From JAGVIE01 sp964520905 (GTDB lineage Bacteria; Bacteroidota; Ignavibacteria; UBA10030; SZUA-254): 64,000 nt of DNA. How positions within the stretch are numbered: the stretch's first letter is position 1; each line of letters opens with the position of its first letter. The position numbers were made by a program, and so were the translations under genes. The notes beneath the pieces were generated by a model. That model did not search any database. It saw only the letters and a program-made list of their open reading frames with translations, and had not been told where the DNA came from. The stretch spans positions 112,329-176,328 of the forward strand of contig CAZFQL010000007.1 in assembly GCA_964520905.1 (NCBI GenBank), read 5' to 3'. This document shows, one piece after another, positions 52,606-63,000 of this stretch.

Positions 52606-55600
52606 ATGCCCGAATTCATTCATCTCCATAATCATTCGCATTACAGCTTACTCGATGGTGCAGCCACTATCGACGGATTGGTAGGGAGCGCGGTTCAGAA
52701 TAAGATGTCGGCAGTGGCGCTCACAGACCACGGCGTGATGTTCGGGGCGATTGAATTTTATAGAGCCGCAAAGAAAGCCGGAATAAAACCGATTATCGGA
52801 TGCGAGATGTACATAGTAACAAAAGGTACGCGCTTCGATAAAGAAATCAATGCCCAAAGTGTAAAGCAAGGATTTGGTCGTGGGATTTATCAGCATCTTG
52901 TCTTGCTTATCAAAAATATAGAGGGATATAAAAACCTCATCAAATTATGCAGCTACGGGCATACGGAAGGATTTTACTATAAACCGAGAATAGATCTTGA
53001 ATTGCTTAGGAAATACAATGAAGGTCTTATTGCGCTGACGGCTTGTCCAAACGGTGTGGTTTCACACGATCTTGTTAACGGTCATTATAATGATGCTCTT
53101 GCAACAGCGGCTACATTCAAAGAAATATTCGGCGAGGATTTTTATATCGAGATACAAAACCATTTCCTTGAAAAGGAAAAACCTATACTTCAAAACGCTC
53201 CGCTGATTGCAAAGGAATTAAATCTCAAGCTGGTTGCTACGAACGATATCCACTACATAAAACGGGAACACGCACTCGCGCATAATGTTTTGCTGATGAT
53301 TCCCGATGCGAGTCAGGCAAACACAACCGATTATCGCCAGCTTCGATATCAAACCGATCAGCTATATTTCAAAACGCAAGCCGAAATGGCTGAGGCTTTT
53401 AAAGAATTTCCGGATGCTTTATCAACAACAATCGAGATTGCTGAAAAGATCGGTACGTACAATCTTGAGCCAGATAAGCCATTCATGCCTGAATTTCCCA
53501 TCCCGCCTGAAGCAGGTGTGCAAACTTTACAGGAATATTTCGAGCGGCTATCATTCGAAGGACTAAAGAAAAGATACCCGACAATCACAAAGGAAATTGA
53601 TGATCGGTTCAGGCATGAGCTTTCAGTCATCACACGAATGGGATATGAGGGATATTTTTTAATAACGGCAGATTTTATAGATGCTGCGAGAAAGATGGAT
53701 GTGATGGTTGGCCCGGGCCGTGGCAGCGCTGCGGGGAGTATTGTGTCATACGCTCTTGGTATCACTAACGTTGATCCGTTGAAGTACGATCTTCTATTTG
53801 AGCGTTTTCTCAATCCTGATCGTGTGAGCATGCCCGATATTGACATCGATTTTTCCGACAACAGAAGAGATCGCGTGATCGAATATGTAAAAAATAAATA
53901 CGGCGCCGATTCAGTTTCGCAGATCATAACATTCGGAACTCTTGCCACCCGTGCAGTCATAAAGGATGTCGGTCGGGTATTGGGTGTGCCGCTGTCGGTT
54001 ACTGAATCCATCACAAAACAAATCCCCGTTGTGCAGGGGAAGGTCACACCGTTAGCTGAAGTGTTGGAAACCAATCCGGAATTAAGCTGGGTGAAAGAAA
54101 GTAATGATGAAAAGATCCAGGAGCTTATTAATATCTCGCTTGTGTTAGAAGGATTGAACCGAAACTCATCAACACATGCCGCCGGAATCGTTATCGCACC
54201 GGGTCCACTCCTAGACTATGTACCGCTTTACAAGACGCCTCAAACTGAAGTAATGACTCAGTACAACATGATTGATCTTGAAAAAGCCGGTTTGCTCAAG
54301 ATGGATTTTCTGGGATTGAGAACTCTCACTGTCGTTGAAAACGCTCTTAAACTTATCAAAGAGAATCATAATGTCGATGTCAACCTCGATACAATTCCAG
54401 AAAATGATCCTTCAACATTCGAATTGTTTGGAAAAGGGCAGACGGTGGGAGTTTTCCAGTTTGAATCTTCCGGAATGGCGGATTGGCTTCGGAAATTGAA
54501 ACCGACTTCAATTAGCGATCTGGTTGCGATGAATGCATTGTATCGACCCGGTCCCATGGAAATGATCGGCGATTTTATAGATCGCAAACAGGGAAAAAAG
54601 CGAATCGAATATGTGCATCCCAAATTGGAAGCTTCCCTGAAAGAGACATACGGCGTGATTGTTTATCAGGAACAGGTTATACGAATCGCAAGCGAGATAG
54701 CTGGGTTTTCACTTGCGAAAGCCGATCTTATGCGCCGCGCAATGGGTAAAAAAGATAAAGACCTGATGGCAAAACAGAAAAATGAATTTATTGAAGGGGC
54801 TTTGAATAAAGGATTCACAAAAAAGATCGCCAGCGAAATTTTTGATATGATCGAAAAATTCGCTTCGTACGGTTTTAATAAGTCGCATAGCGTAGCCTAC
54901 TCTGTTCTTGCATATCAAACAGCGTATCTTAAAGCGCATTATCCGGCTGAATTTATGGCGGCAACTATGTCGACTGAGATTGGCGACACAGATTATATCG
55001 TTCGTCTAATTGAAGAATGCAGGGAGATGAAATTAAAAGTTCTGCCGCCGGATGTGAATGAAAGCGTCGTGCAGTTCATTGTAACGCCGCAAGGAATTAG
55101 ATTTGGGTTGAGCGCGATAAAAAATGTGGGTGTGAGCGCGGTGGAGGGTATTATCAAATCGCGCACTGAAAAGGGCAGATTTGAAAATTTATATGATTTT
55201 TGCAGGCGTGTTGATCTACGCTTAGTCAATAAAAAAACGCTCGAAGGATTGATTCAGGCTGGGGCATTCGATGAGATCAATTCAAATCGTGCTCAATTAT
55301 TCGAGTGTATCGAAAAAGCTATTCAGTTTGGGCAAACTTCAAAGACTCAGCAATCGAAGGGACAATCGTCACTTTTCGATTCAGCATCAAGTACAAAAAG
55401 AAGTGAATCATGTCCACCAATGCCGAAGATTCAGCAATGGAGTGAAAGTGAAAAACTTTCAAGGGAGAAAGCCGTTTTGGGATTTTATGTATCGGGACAT
55501 CCTCTGCGAAAATATGAACGTGATATCAATGCCTTTGCAACCGCTCAATTTCGCGAGACATCTATAATTAAATCTGGCATTACGGTTCGTTGTGCCGGCG

Positions 55601-56079
55601 TGGTATCTTCGATTAAAAAGAAAGTTGATAAAAAAGGGAACATGATGGCTTTCTTGACGCTGGAGGATTTTTCCGGCAAGGGCGAATGCATTGTATTCTC
55701 AGATGCTTACCGTCAATATCAGAATATATTGAATCCCGATGCGATGGTCATGGTTATAGGTACGGCTGAACAGAGCGGTGATACTCTGCGTATAATAGTT
55801 AAAGAAGTGATTCCTTTGGAAAAGGTAAGAGAAAAATTTACAAAAAATATTATCCTGTCGATTCGTGCGGATAATATTCAGGAAGACACGATTCAATTGC
55901 TTCGCAAAGTTGTCGAACGGTATAAAGGGAAGTATCCGTGCTATTTCAATATTATTTTTGAAGGAGACGGCACATCACAGCTCTACCAATCGACAAAATA
56001 TACGGTCGAGCCAAGCGATGAATTCATAAACGACGTAGAATCAATATTAGGATTGTCGACTGTAAGGATATCAGCATAA
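52606..56079 (+). CDS. dnaE: DNA polymerase III alpha subunit
   Basis: DnaE is the replicative polymerase. The 1157-residue protein opens with a PHP domain (FIHLHNHSHYSLLDG), followed by the polymerase core with GPGRGSAAGSIVSYALGI and the catalytic acidic residues in MPDIDIDFSD, the finger region, the FNKSHSVAYSVLAYQTAYLKAHYP motif, a helix-hairpin-helix part and a C-terminal OB fold (about 980-1060). It is the DnaE1 type (no exonuclease domain inserted, unlike PolC). It has its own predicted promoter and is followed after 61 bases by trxA. Confidence 0.97.
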   Translation: MPEFIHLHNHSHYSLLDGAATIDGLVGSAVQNKMSAVALTDHGVMFGAIEFYRAAKKAGIKPIIGCEMYIVTKGTRFDKEINAQSVKQGFGRGIYQHLVLLIKNIEGYKNLIKLCSYGHTEGFYYKPRIDLELLRKYNEGLIALTACPNGVVSHDLVNGHYNDALATAATFKEIFGEDFYIEIQNHFLEKEKPILQNAPLIAKELNLKLVATNDIHYIKREHALAHNVLLMIPDASQANTTDYRQLRYQTDQLYFKTQAEMAEAFKEFPDALSTTIEIAEKIGTYNLEPDKPFMPEFPIPPEAGVQTLQEYFERLSFEGLKKRYPTITKEIDDRFRHELSVITRMGYEGYFLITADFIDAARKMDVMVGPGRGSAAGSIVSYALGITNVDPLKYDLLFERFLNPDRVSMPDIDIDFSDNRRDRVIEYVKNKYGADSVSQIITFGTLATRAVIKDVGRVLGVPLSVTESITKQIPVVQGKVTPLAEVLETNPELSWVKESNDEKIQELINISLVLEGLNRNSSTHAAGIVIAPGPLLDYVPLYKTPQTEVMTQYNMIDLEKAGLLKMDFLGLRTLTVVENALKLIKENHNVDVNLDTIPENDPSTFELFGKGQTVGVFQFESSGMADWLRKLKPTSISDLVAMNALYRPGPMEMIGDFIDRKQGKKRIEYVHPKLEASLKETYGVIVYQEQVIRIASEIAGFSLAKADLMRRAMGKKDKDLMAKQKNEFIEGALNKGFTKKIASEIFDMIEKFASYGFNKSHSVAYSVLAYQTAYLKAHYPAEFMAATMSTEIGDTDYIVRLIEECREMKLKVLPPDVNESVVQFIVTPQGIRFGLSAIKNVGVSAVEGIIKSRTEKGRFENLYDFCRRVDLRLVNKKTLEGLIQAGAFDEINSNRAQLFECIEKAIQFGQTSKTQQSKGQSSLFDSASSTKRSESCPPMPKIQQWSESEKLSREKAVLGFYVSGHPLRKYERDINAFATAQFRETSIIKSGITVRCAGVVSSIKKKVDKKGNMMAFLTLEDFSGKGECIVFSDAYRQYQNILNPDAMVMVIGTAEQSGDTLRIIVKEVIPLEKVREKFTKNIILSIRADNIQEDTIQLLRKVVERYKGKYPCYFNIIFEGDGTSQLYQSTKYTVEPSDEFINDVESILGLSTVRISA

Positions 56080-56140
56080 AATTCCGTATATTTATATCCA
56101 CAAAAGAAAATATATATCTAACTACTATTAGGGAAAATTG

Positions 56141-56464
56141 ATGAAACCGATTACTGTTAACGATGCTAATTTTCAAGATGAAGTTATTCAATCAGATAAA
56201 CCGGTGATAGTAGACTTCTGGGCAATCTGGTGTGGCCCGTGTAAAATGATTGCGCCAATTATCGAGGAACTTGCTAAAGATTATGATGGAAAATTGAAAG
56301 TAGCAAAAATTGATGTCGATTCGAACCCCCAAACAGCGATGAAATATGGGATCAGGAGCATCCCAACATTGTTGATCTTCAAAGGAGGCCAGGTTGTAGA
56401 ACAAATCATAGGTGCAGTTCCAAAGCGTCAGTTGATAGACAAAGTCACTTCTCACCTTAGTTAG
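56141..56464 (+). CDS. trxA: Thioredoxin
   Basis: The 107-residue protein is a standard thioredoxin, a general dithiol reductant. It has VDFWAIWCGPCKM with redox cysteines C31 and C34, the buried aspartate D25, the KIDVDSNPQTAMKYGIRSIPT segment with the cis-proline and the closing FKGGQVVEQIIGAVPK. Isoleucine replaces the usual glutamate or proline in the WAxWCGPC stretch, which is tolerated. The ATG at 56141 is preferred to the adjacent TTG at 56138. Confidence 0.95.
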   Translation: MKPITVNDANFQDEVIQSDKPVIVDFWAIWCGPCKMIAPIIEELAKDYDGKLKVAKIDVDSNPQTAMKYGIRSIPTLLIFKGGQVVEQIIGAVPKRQLIDKVTSHLS

Positions 56465-57044
56465 ATATTATTGAACCAACGGTGGGAGTTGCAATGGAGG
56501 GCTCTCGCTTAATTGTTTCTTAAATACACGTGATTGTTGCTCAAACTATTTATATAAGACTTCTTTATCCTATTTAATCATACTGATGTGACGAAAACCT
56601 GAGAATAAACGGTTAAATCACGTAAGTGTTGATATCGCTCAATCCCGATCTTACATCCTATCGCTACTTTACACTTCACAATACCTTAAAATATCAAAAA
56701 ATATGAAATCACACCTTATTATTTTCACAAAATTTCTTCTCATTAATACTTGCAACCTAAAAATAGTTTGTTTAATATACCTAGAATTAAAAAGTCATGT
56801 TCGAAATTTGAGAGGAACATAGAACAACCTTTTAATCGCAAGTTGTTGAGAAAATAAAGGGGAACTTTTTCTCTCAAGCTCACCATAAAATTTATTATAA
56901 GTTAAAACAGTCGAAATTATTTTCCGAATTCGAACAGACTACAAATCAATATTTTATCAGTCTCAAGAAATCAATTTTCAATTTCTAATAATATCGTTTC
57001 ATTTATAAAAAAATTAATATTCTTAATATAAAAAAGGGAGTTCC
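56465..57044 (+). other. Long AT-rich gap before the giant surface protein gene
   Basis: This 580-base gap carries no supported gene. It contains a promoter-like pair at 56750-56778 and, downstream, an inverted repeat TTGAGAG (56818-56824) / CTCTCAA (56871-56877) with an inner stem ACAAC/GTTGT, which could fold as a leader RNA. No clear terminator for trxA is seen. Confidence 0.5.
56750..56778 (+). promoter_or_regulatory. Possible promoter of the giant surface protein gene
   Basis: TTGCAA (56750-56755) and TAATAT (56773-56778) are 17 bases apart. It would give a leader of about 260 nt. AT-rich context makes a chance match possible. Confidence 0.35.
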
Positions 57045-60000
57045 ATGAAACACTCTACAATCTTCTTATCTATTATTATCGTAATTATTGTTCTCCTATT
57101 TACGGCACCTGGAATAGCGGGACTAAAAATAAGTGTAACCACTGGCAGCTGGAACACCGCAGGGACTTGGATCCCGAGTGGTGTACCGACCTCAGGTGAC
57201 AGTGTTGTTATCCAAGCCGGACACACGGTCACACTTGATGTGAACGGTACTTGTGGCGCACTAAACGTAATTGGCACACTTACCTATCAGGCAAAAAACA
57301 ACAGAACTTTCACCGTCACAACCAGTGCGGGTCTTTCTGGTAACGTTAATATTTCTGGAACATTTGCCTTCGCCGCAAACAGGGGCCAAAGGCTCACATT
57401 GGCTGGAAACTTCACTTGTACAGGCACATTTAATAACAGCACTGGTAACAACGGATCCATCATCTTTAATGGAACCGGTGTAAAAACCATAAGTTCTATT
57501 GCGAACCTAAAAGCCATCGAAGTGAAAAATTCATCCTTAACTCTTCAAGCGGCAAGTAATTTAACTTTGACATCTGGAGGTGGGGATGTTAATGCGTTAA
57601 AAGTCTCAGCAGGCACTTTTGATCCAAACACAAAGCTGATTACCGGTAGCGGTACGAGTAATGTTCTGACTGTTACGGGAAGCACCTCCACCTTGAAAGT
57701 GGACGCTGCAACATTTGGGGGTAACTACACGAGCTTTGAGACTCGCTTATTCCAATCGTCCTCAACAGTTAACTATAGTGGTACAATTCAAACGGTAGAC
57801 AATGCGCCAGCGTATCAAAATATCATTATCTCTGGTAGTGGAACGAAAACACTTGGTGGCAATACTACAATAAATGGAAATCTTTCGGTCAACTCTGGCA
57901 CACTTAATCTTTCGACGTTTACAGCAAATAGAAGTACGGCTGGCGGGACGATCATCGTTGCGAATGGGGCAACACTTAAGATTGGAGGGATTAATAGTTT
58001 TCCATCGAATTATACGACGCACTCCCTTGGCTTCACGAGTACTGTAGAATATTCTGGTACTAGCCAAACAGTTACTGCAGAATCTTACGGCAACCTGACC
58101 CTCAGCAGCAGCGGAACGAAGACCATGCCTGGTACAGCAATAACGATTGCCGGGAACTTCACGATGTCTGGGACTGCCTCTGCGACTGCTGGTAATGCTA
58201 TTACCATTAATGGTAATGTGTTCATTGGTAGTGGAACAGCGTTCAATGGAAGCACATTCTCTCACTCTGTTGCTGGAAATTGGACGAATGATGGGATATT
58301 TACCGGAAGCACAAGCACAGTCACCTTCAGCGGTACGAATGCTAGTATCTCCGGAAGTGGAACGAACAACTTCAACAACTTGACGATCACGGGTAATGGA
58401 ATAACTGCTGGTGCGAGTACGAACCTTACGGTTGCAGGAGGCTTCTCAACAAGTGGAGCGGGTACGTTCACTCACACAACAGGTGGAGCAGGGACCGTAA
58501 CAATGAGCGGGGCATCAAAAACAATTAGCGGGACGGGAATATCTTTCAATAACCTGACCCTTTCTGGCTCGATCGGCACAACCAGTTCGTCCACAATAGC
58601 AGGAAACTTAACCGTGAATGGCTCATTGTCTGCGACCTCAGGTACGATTACAATGTCCGGCACCTCGAAAACAATTAGTGGAGCGGGGACAATCACAGTT
58701 AACGCGTTGGATGTACCGGGGACAATTTCGACCAGCAACAGTTTCTCAATGGCATCGAATCTTTCGGTTTCGGGTTCGCTAACGGCAACTGCTGGCACTG
58801 TGACGTTCACAGGTACTTCCACATTATCTGGTACGGCTAATCTGTTCAACGTTACACTCAGTGGCACGAGTCTTCAATTGGGTGCAACTTCAATCTTAGG
58901 AATTGCTGGAGCTTTCACACTCACATCTGGAACATTTGACGTAACAACGACAGCACCGAATACAGTGAATTACAATGGTAGCGGTGCGCAAACAATTTCC
59001 ACCACCTACAGCAATTTAATTTTTTCTGGGGGAGGCACAAAAACCGCCGGTGCTGCTTTGACGATCAACAACGACCTGACGATCGGCTCAGGAGTAACGT
59101 TTGACCCAAGCTCGTTCACGCATACCTTATACGGAAATTGGATCAATAATGGATCATTTACTGCAGGATCAAGCACGATTCAAATGCTCGGTAGTGCCGA
59201 TGTATCAATTACAGGTGCAACAACGTTTAACACTCTTACTATCAACAAGGATAATGCCCTTAATGTTGTCACTCTGAACGATGACATAAGTACTGCAACG
59301 CTCAACATGACCACTGGGAAGATGATCACAGGGAGTAATAAAGTCACCGTGACATCAGACCGCTCAGGTAGCGGTGCCATCATTGGGACAATTACGCGTA
59401 CGCACACGTTTAGCAATAGCACAGCTTATGCATTTGAAGGTCCAAATAACCTCATAACATTCACGGGTGGTGGGACGAATCCATACTCGATTACCGTGAA
59501 GGTTGAGCTTGTGGGTCCCAGCGACTTTTCTCCTGTGGGTATTACGGTTAATCGCACATATACAATCAGTCAAACCGGCGGTAGTGGTTATACTGCTACG
59601 CTTCGTTTGCATTACGAGGATATTGAGTTGAATGGAAACGATGAAGATGAATTGGAGATGTGGGTATTTGACGGCGGCGTATGGACAGATAGTTCAAAGA
59701 CATCGAACAGCTCAACGGATAACTGGGTGGAAAAAATTGGTTTATCTGGCATTACTACTCGATGGACACTGTTAGCTCCTGTATTAGGAGTGCTTGACTG
59801 GAATGGTTCAGTGAGTAGTGCATGGGAAAATGCCGATAACTGGACTATCGTGAGCGGCAGCCCGAACAAACCACCCACTGCCCTTGAGGTCGTAAGATTC
59901 GGTTTCACAGCATTCACCAACAATCCAACAGTTACGGATCCAGCAACCGTACGCTCCTTCCAGATGGGAAGCGCTCAGACTGTCACAGTGACCCTTTCAG

Positions 60001-63000
60001 GCGGTGACGTGACAGTGAAGGGATCAACAGGCAATCTTGGCGGTTTCTTTACTTCGGATGTCACTCATACGATAAATGTAAATGGCCAGACGTTAGATGT
60101 AGGCGGTACCTTAACTCTGTGTGATGGAACAGTCGATCGCCGGATCAATATCACTGTCGGTTCTGGCACCATGATCGTACGTGGAGATTTGAACCACTTA
60201 GGGAACTCAGGTATTTCCTTCTCTGGAGCGGGGAATATCATTGTCAAAGGTAATTGGAATATCGGAGGATTAGCTCCATTTTCTGCTGGGACGAGTACTG
60301 CTACCTATGACGGTAGTGGGTCTCAGACAGTGGCAGGTGGTATAACATACAATAATCTTACGTTCAATAAATCAGGCGGGGAAGCAACGCTTTCAACGGA
60401 AACCACGGTGAATGGCAATCTTACACTCTCGACTGCTGGAACATTTCAAGTTAATGCTCCACTCACAGTTGCTGGCAATGTCTCTATTAATACAGGTACA
60501 ACGCTTAATGGTAACTCAACGACAATTTATGTTGGCGGGAACTGGACAGAAAGCGGGACATTCATTCCGAGTGCAGGCACAGTTCAATTCAACGGATCTG
60601 GGTCGCAATCTATTGCTGCTAGCACATTCAACAATTTAACTATAAATAAATCTGGAGTTGCAACACTCACAGGCAACTTGGGCGTTAATGGTAACTTAAC
60701 TGTTTCTGGTGGAACGTTTGATCTATCAACATTTACAGCTAACCGGAATTCCCCTGGGGGCAGCCTGACCCTTGGTGCAGGGACGATATTAAAAATTGGT
60801 ACAGGAAGCAATTATCCAGAAAACTTTACGACGAACACGTTATCCAACTCAAGCACGGTGGAATATATCGGAACGGGAACACAGAGCGTTGCAGCGGTTA
60901 CATACGGAAATCTAACACTCTCCAATGGTGGCAGCAACTCAAAGACACTTGCCGGCGCTACAGCAGTTGCGGGTGACCTCCTTATCAACAGTGCTGCAAC
61001 ACTCGATGAAGGCTCGTTCTCATTAAACGTTGCAGGAAATTGGACAAACAATGGGACATTCACCCCTTCACTGGGCACAGTTACACTAAGTGGGATAGGT
61101 AAGACGTTAAGCGGTCCGACGACATTCAATAACTTGACAACTTCCGGTAGTTATACAGGTTCAAGCGATATCGTTGTTAACGGTACCATGAATGTTATCG
61201 GAACATACGCGGCTGGAGGTACGACGACATCATTCTCAGGGAACTTTTCAAATACTGGAAACTTCACCAGCAGTGGGACTGCTACCTTCACAGGCACTGG
61301 TGCGCAAATGATTGCTATGAATTCTGGGTTTAACAGTTCGGGAACGGTGAATTTCAACGGAACTGTTGCACCTGCCTTCACCGATGCCACGAGCCCGACG
61401 TTAACAAATTTAAATATCAATAATACAGGTGGCATTTCACCGGTTACTGCATGGACTGCCGGCGGCACATTTACCATTGGTAGTGGAGCGACGTTTGCCG
61501 GCGGATCGTTAACACATGCGTTTAATAGTACATTCAACAATGGTGGAACAATAAGCAGCAGTGGTACTCTACTTTTTAGTCCATCCAGCTCAGTCACTCT
61601 TACATTACTGGGAACTGCATTTTCGAGCACCGGGACAGTTGAATTTGGTGGTCCTGGACAAATTACGATATCAGGTGGCACTCCATCCTTCAATTCCGTG
61701 AATATTACCAATATTAATCTCGCAGGTATTACCCCCGCTACAAATTGGTCATTAAATGGAGGGATATTTATCGGTAGCGGTGCGACATTGAATGGAGGAA
61801 CAGGATTAAGTCATACAGTATCCGGTGACTGGACAAACAATGGTACATTCAATGGTGGGACATCGGACGTCACAATGAACAATAGTGTAAATGCAGTCAT
61901 CGGAGGAACTGGGACAACCACATTCAACAACTTAACAATTGCTACATTGGCGATCATTGGAGCAGATGCGTCCTTCAATGTTTCTGGTAACTTTGTTGAC
62001 AATGGGACATTCAATGCCACCGGTGTTACTGTAAGCTTCACAGGAAGCTCGCCGTCGACCATCAGTGGTTCTACAGCCGTGCCATTCGAAAATCTTACGA
62101 TTGCTAAAAGTTCTTCTGCTACAACCACGCTGGCAGTCAACCTCACTGAAGTTACAGATCTCACCATTTCGAGTGGAACACTGGACGCCTCTATGTTTAC
62201 TATTCCCCAAAATCTTTTAGGGGGCGGAACACTAACCATAGGTAGCGCCGACGGAACTTTGAAAATTGGAGGAACGAATACACTTCCAACATTCGATACC
62301 TATAGTTTTGATGCAACGAGCACTGTAGAGTACAACGGATCGAACCAGACAGTTCCCGCTCAAAGCTACGGCAACTTAACACTTAGTGGCAGCGGAACGA
62401 AGACTATGCCTGGTTCAGCCATGAACCTTGCAGGGAACTTTACAATGTCTAGCGCAGCTACTGCGACGGCGGGCAATACACTGATAGTGAATAGATATTT
62501 CACTCTTGGCTCAGGCGCAACGTTCAGCGCGGGTTCATTCTCACATCAGGTAAAGGGCAATTGGAGCAACTCGGGAATCTTCAACGCTAACACTAGCACG
62601 TTTACATTCAACGGGGGTGCTGCCCAAACGATGAGCGGCTCGACGTTCAACAACCTGACGATCAACAACTCATCTGGTATTGCGCTACTAACCGACGAGA
62701 CCGTGAATGGAACGCTCACGCTGCAGAACGGCAACGTAACGACGGGCGCGAATAAGATGTGCGTCGGATCGGGTGGAAGCATATCGAGGACCAGCGGCCA
62801 CATCATTGGAAACTTTCAAAAAATATTTTCCACAGGGACACAGAGCTTTACATTTCCAATTGGAACAGGAACGAACTATACACCGGTTGCGCTATCATTT
62901 GCAAACGTCACAGGTGCCGGGAACGTGACCGCAACAACAACTGCATCTGAACATGCAAACATCTCCACTTCCGGAATCAACTCATCGAAGAGTGTCAATC

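Noticed and set aside
53358..54074. Minus-strand frame of 238 codons inside dnaE
   Set aside because: It lies fully within a well-conserved dnaE core and its product has no recognisable motif.
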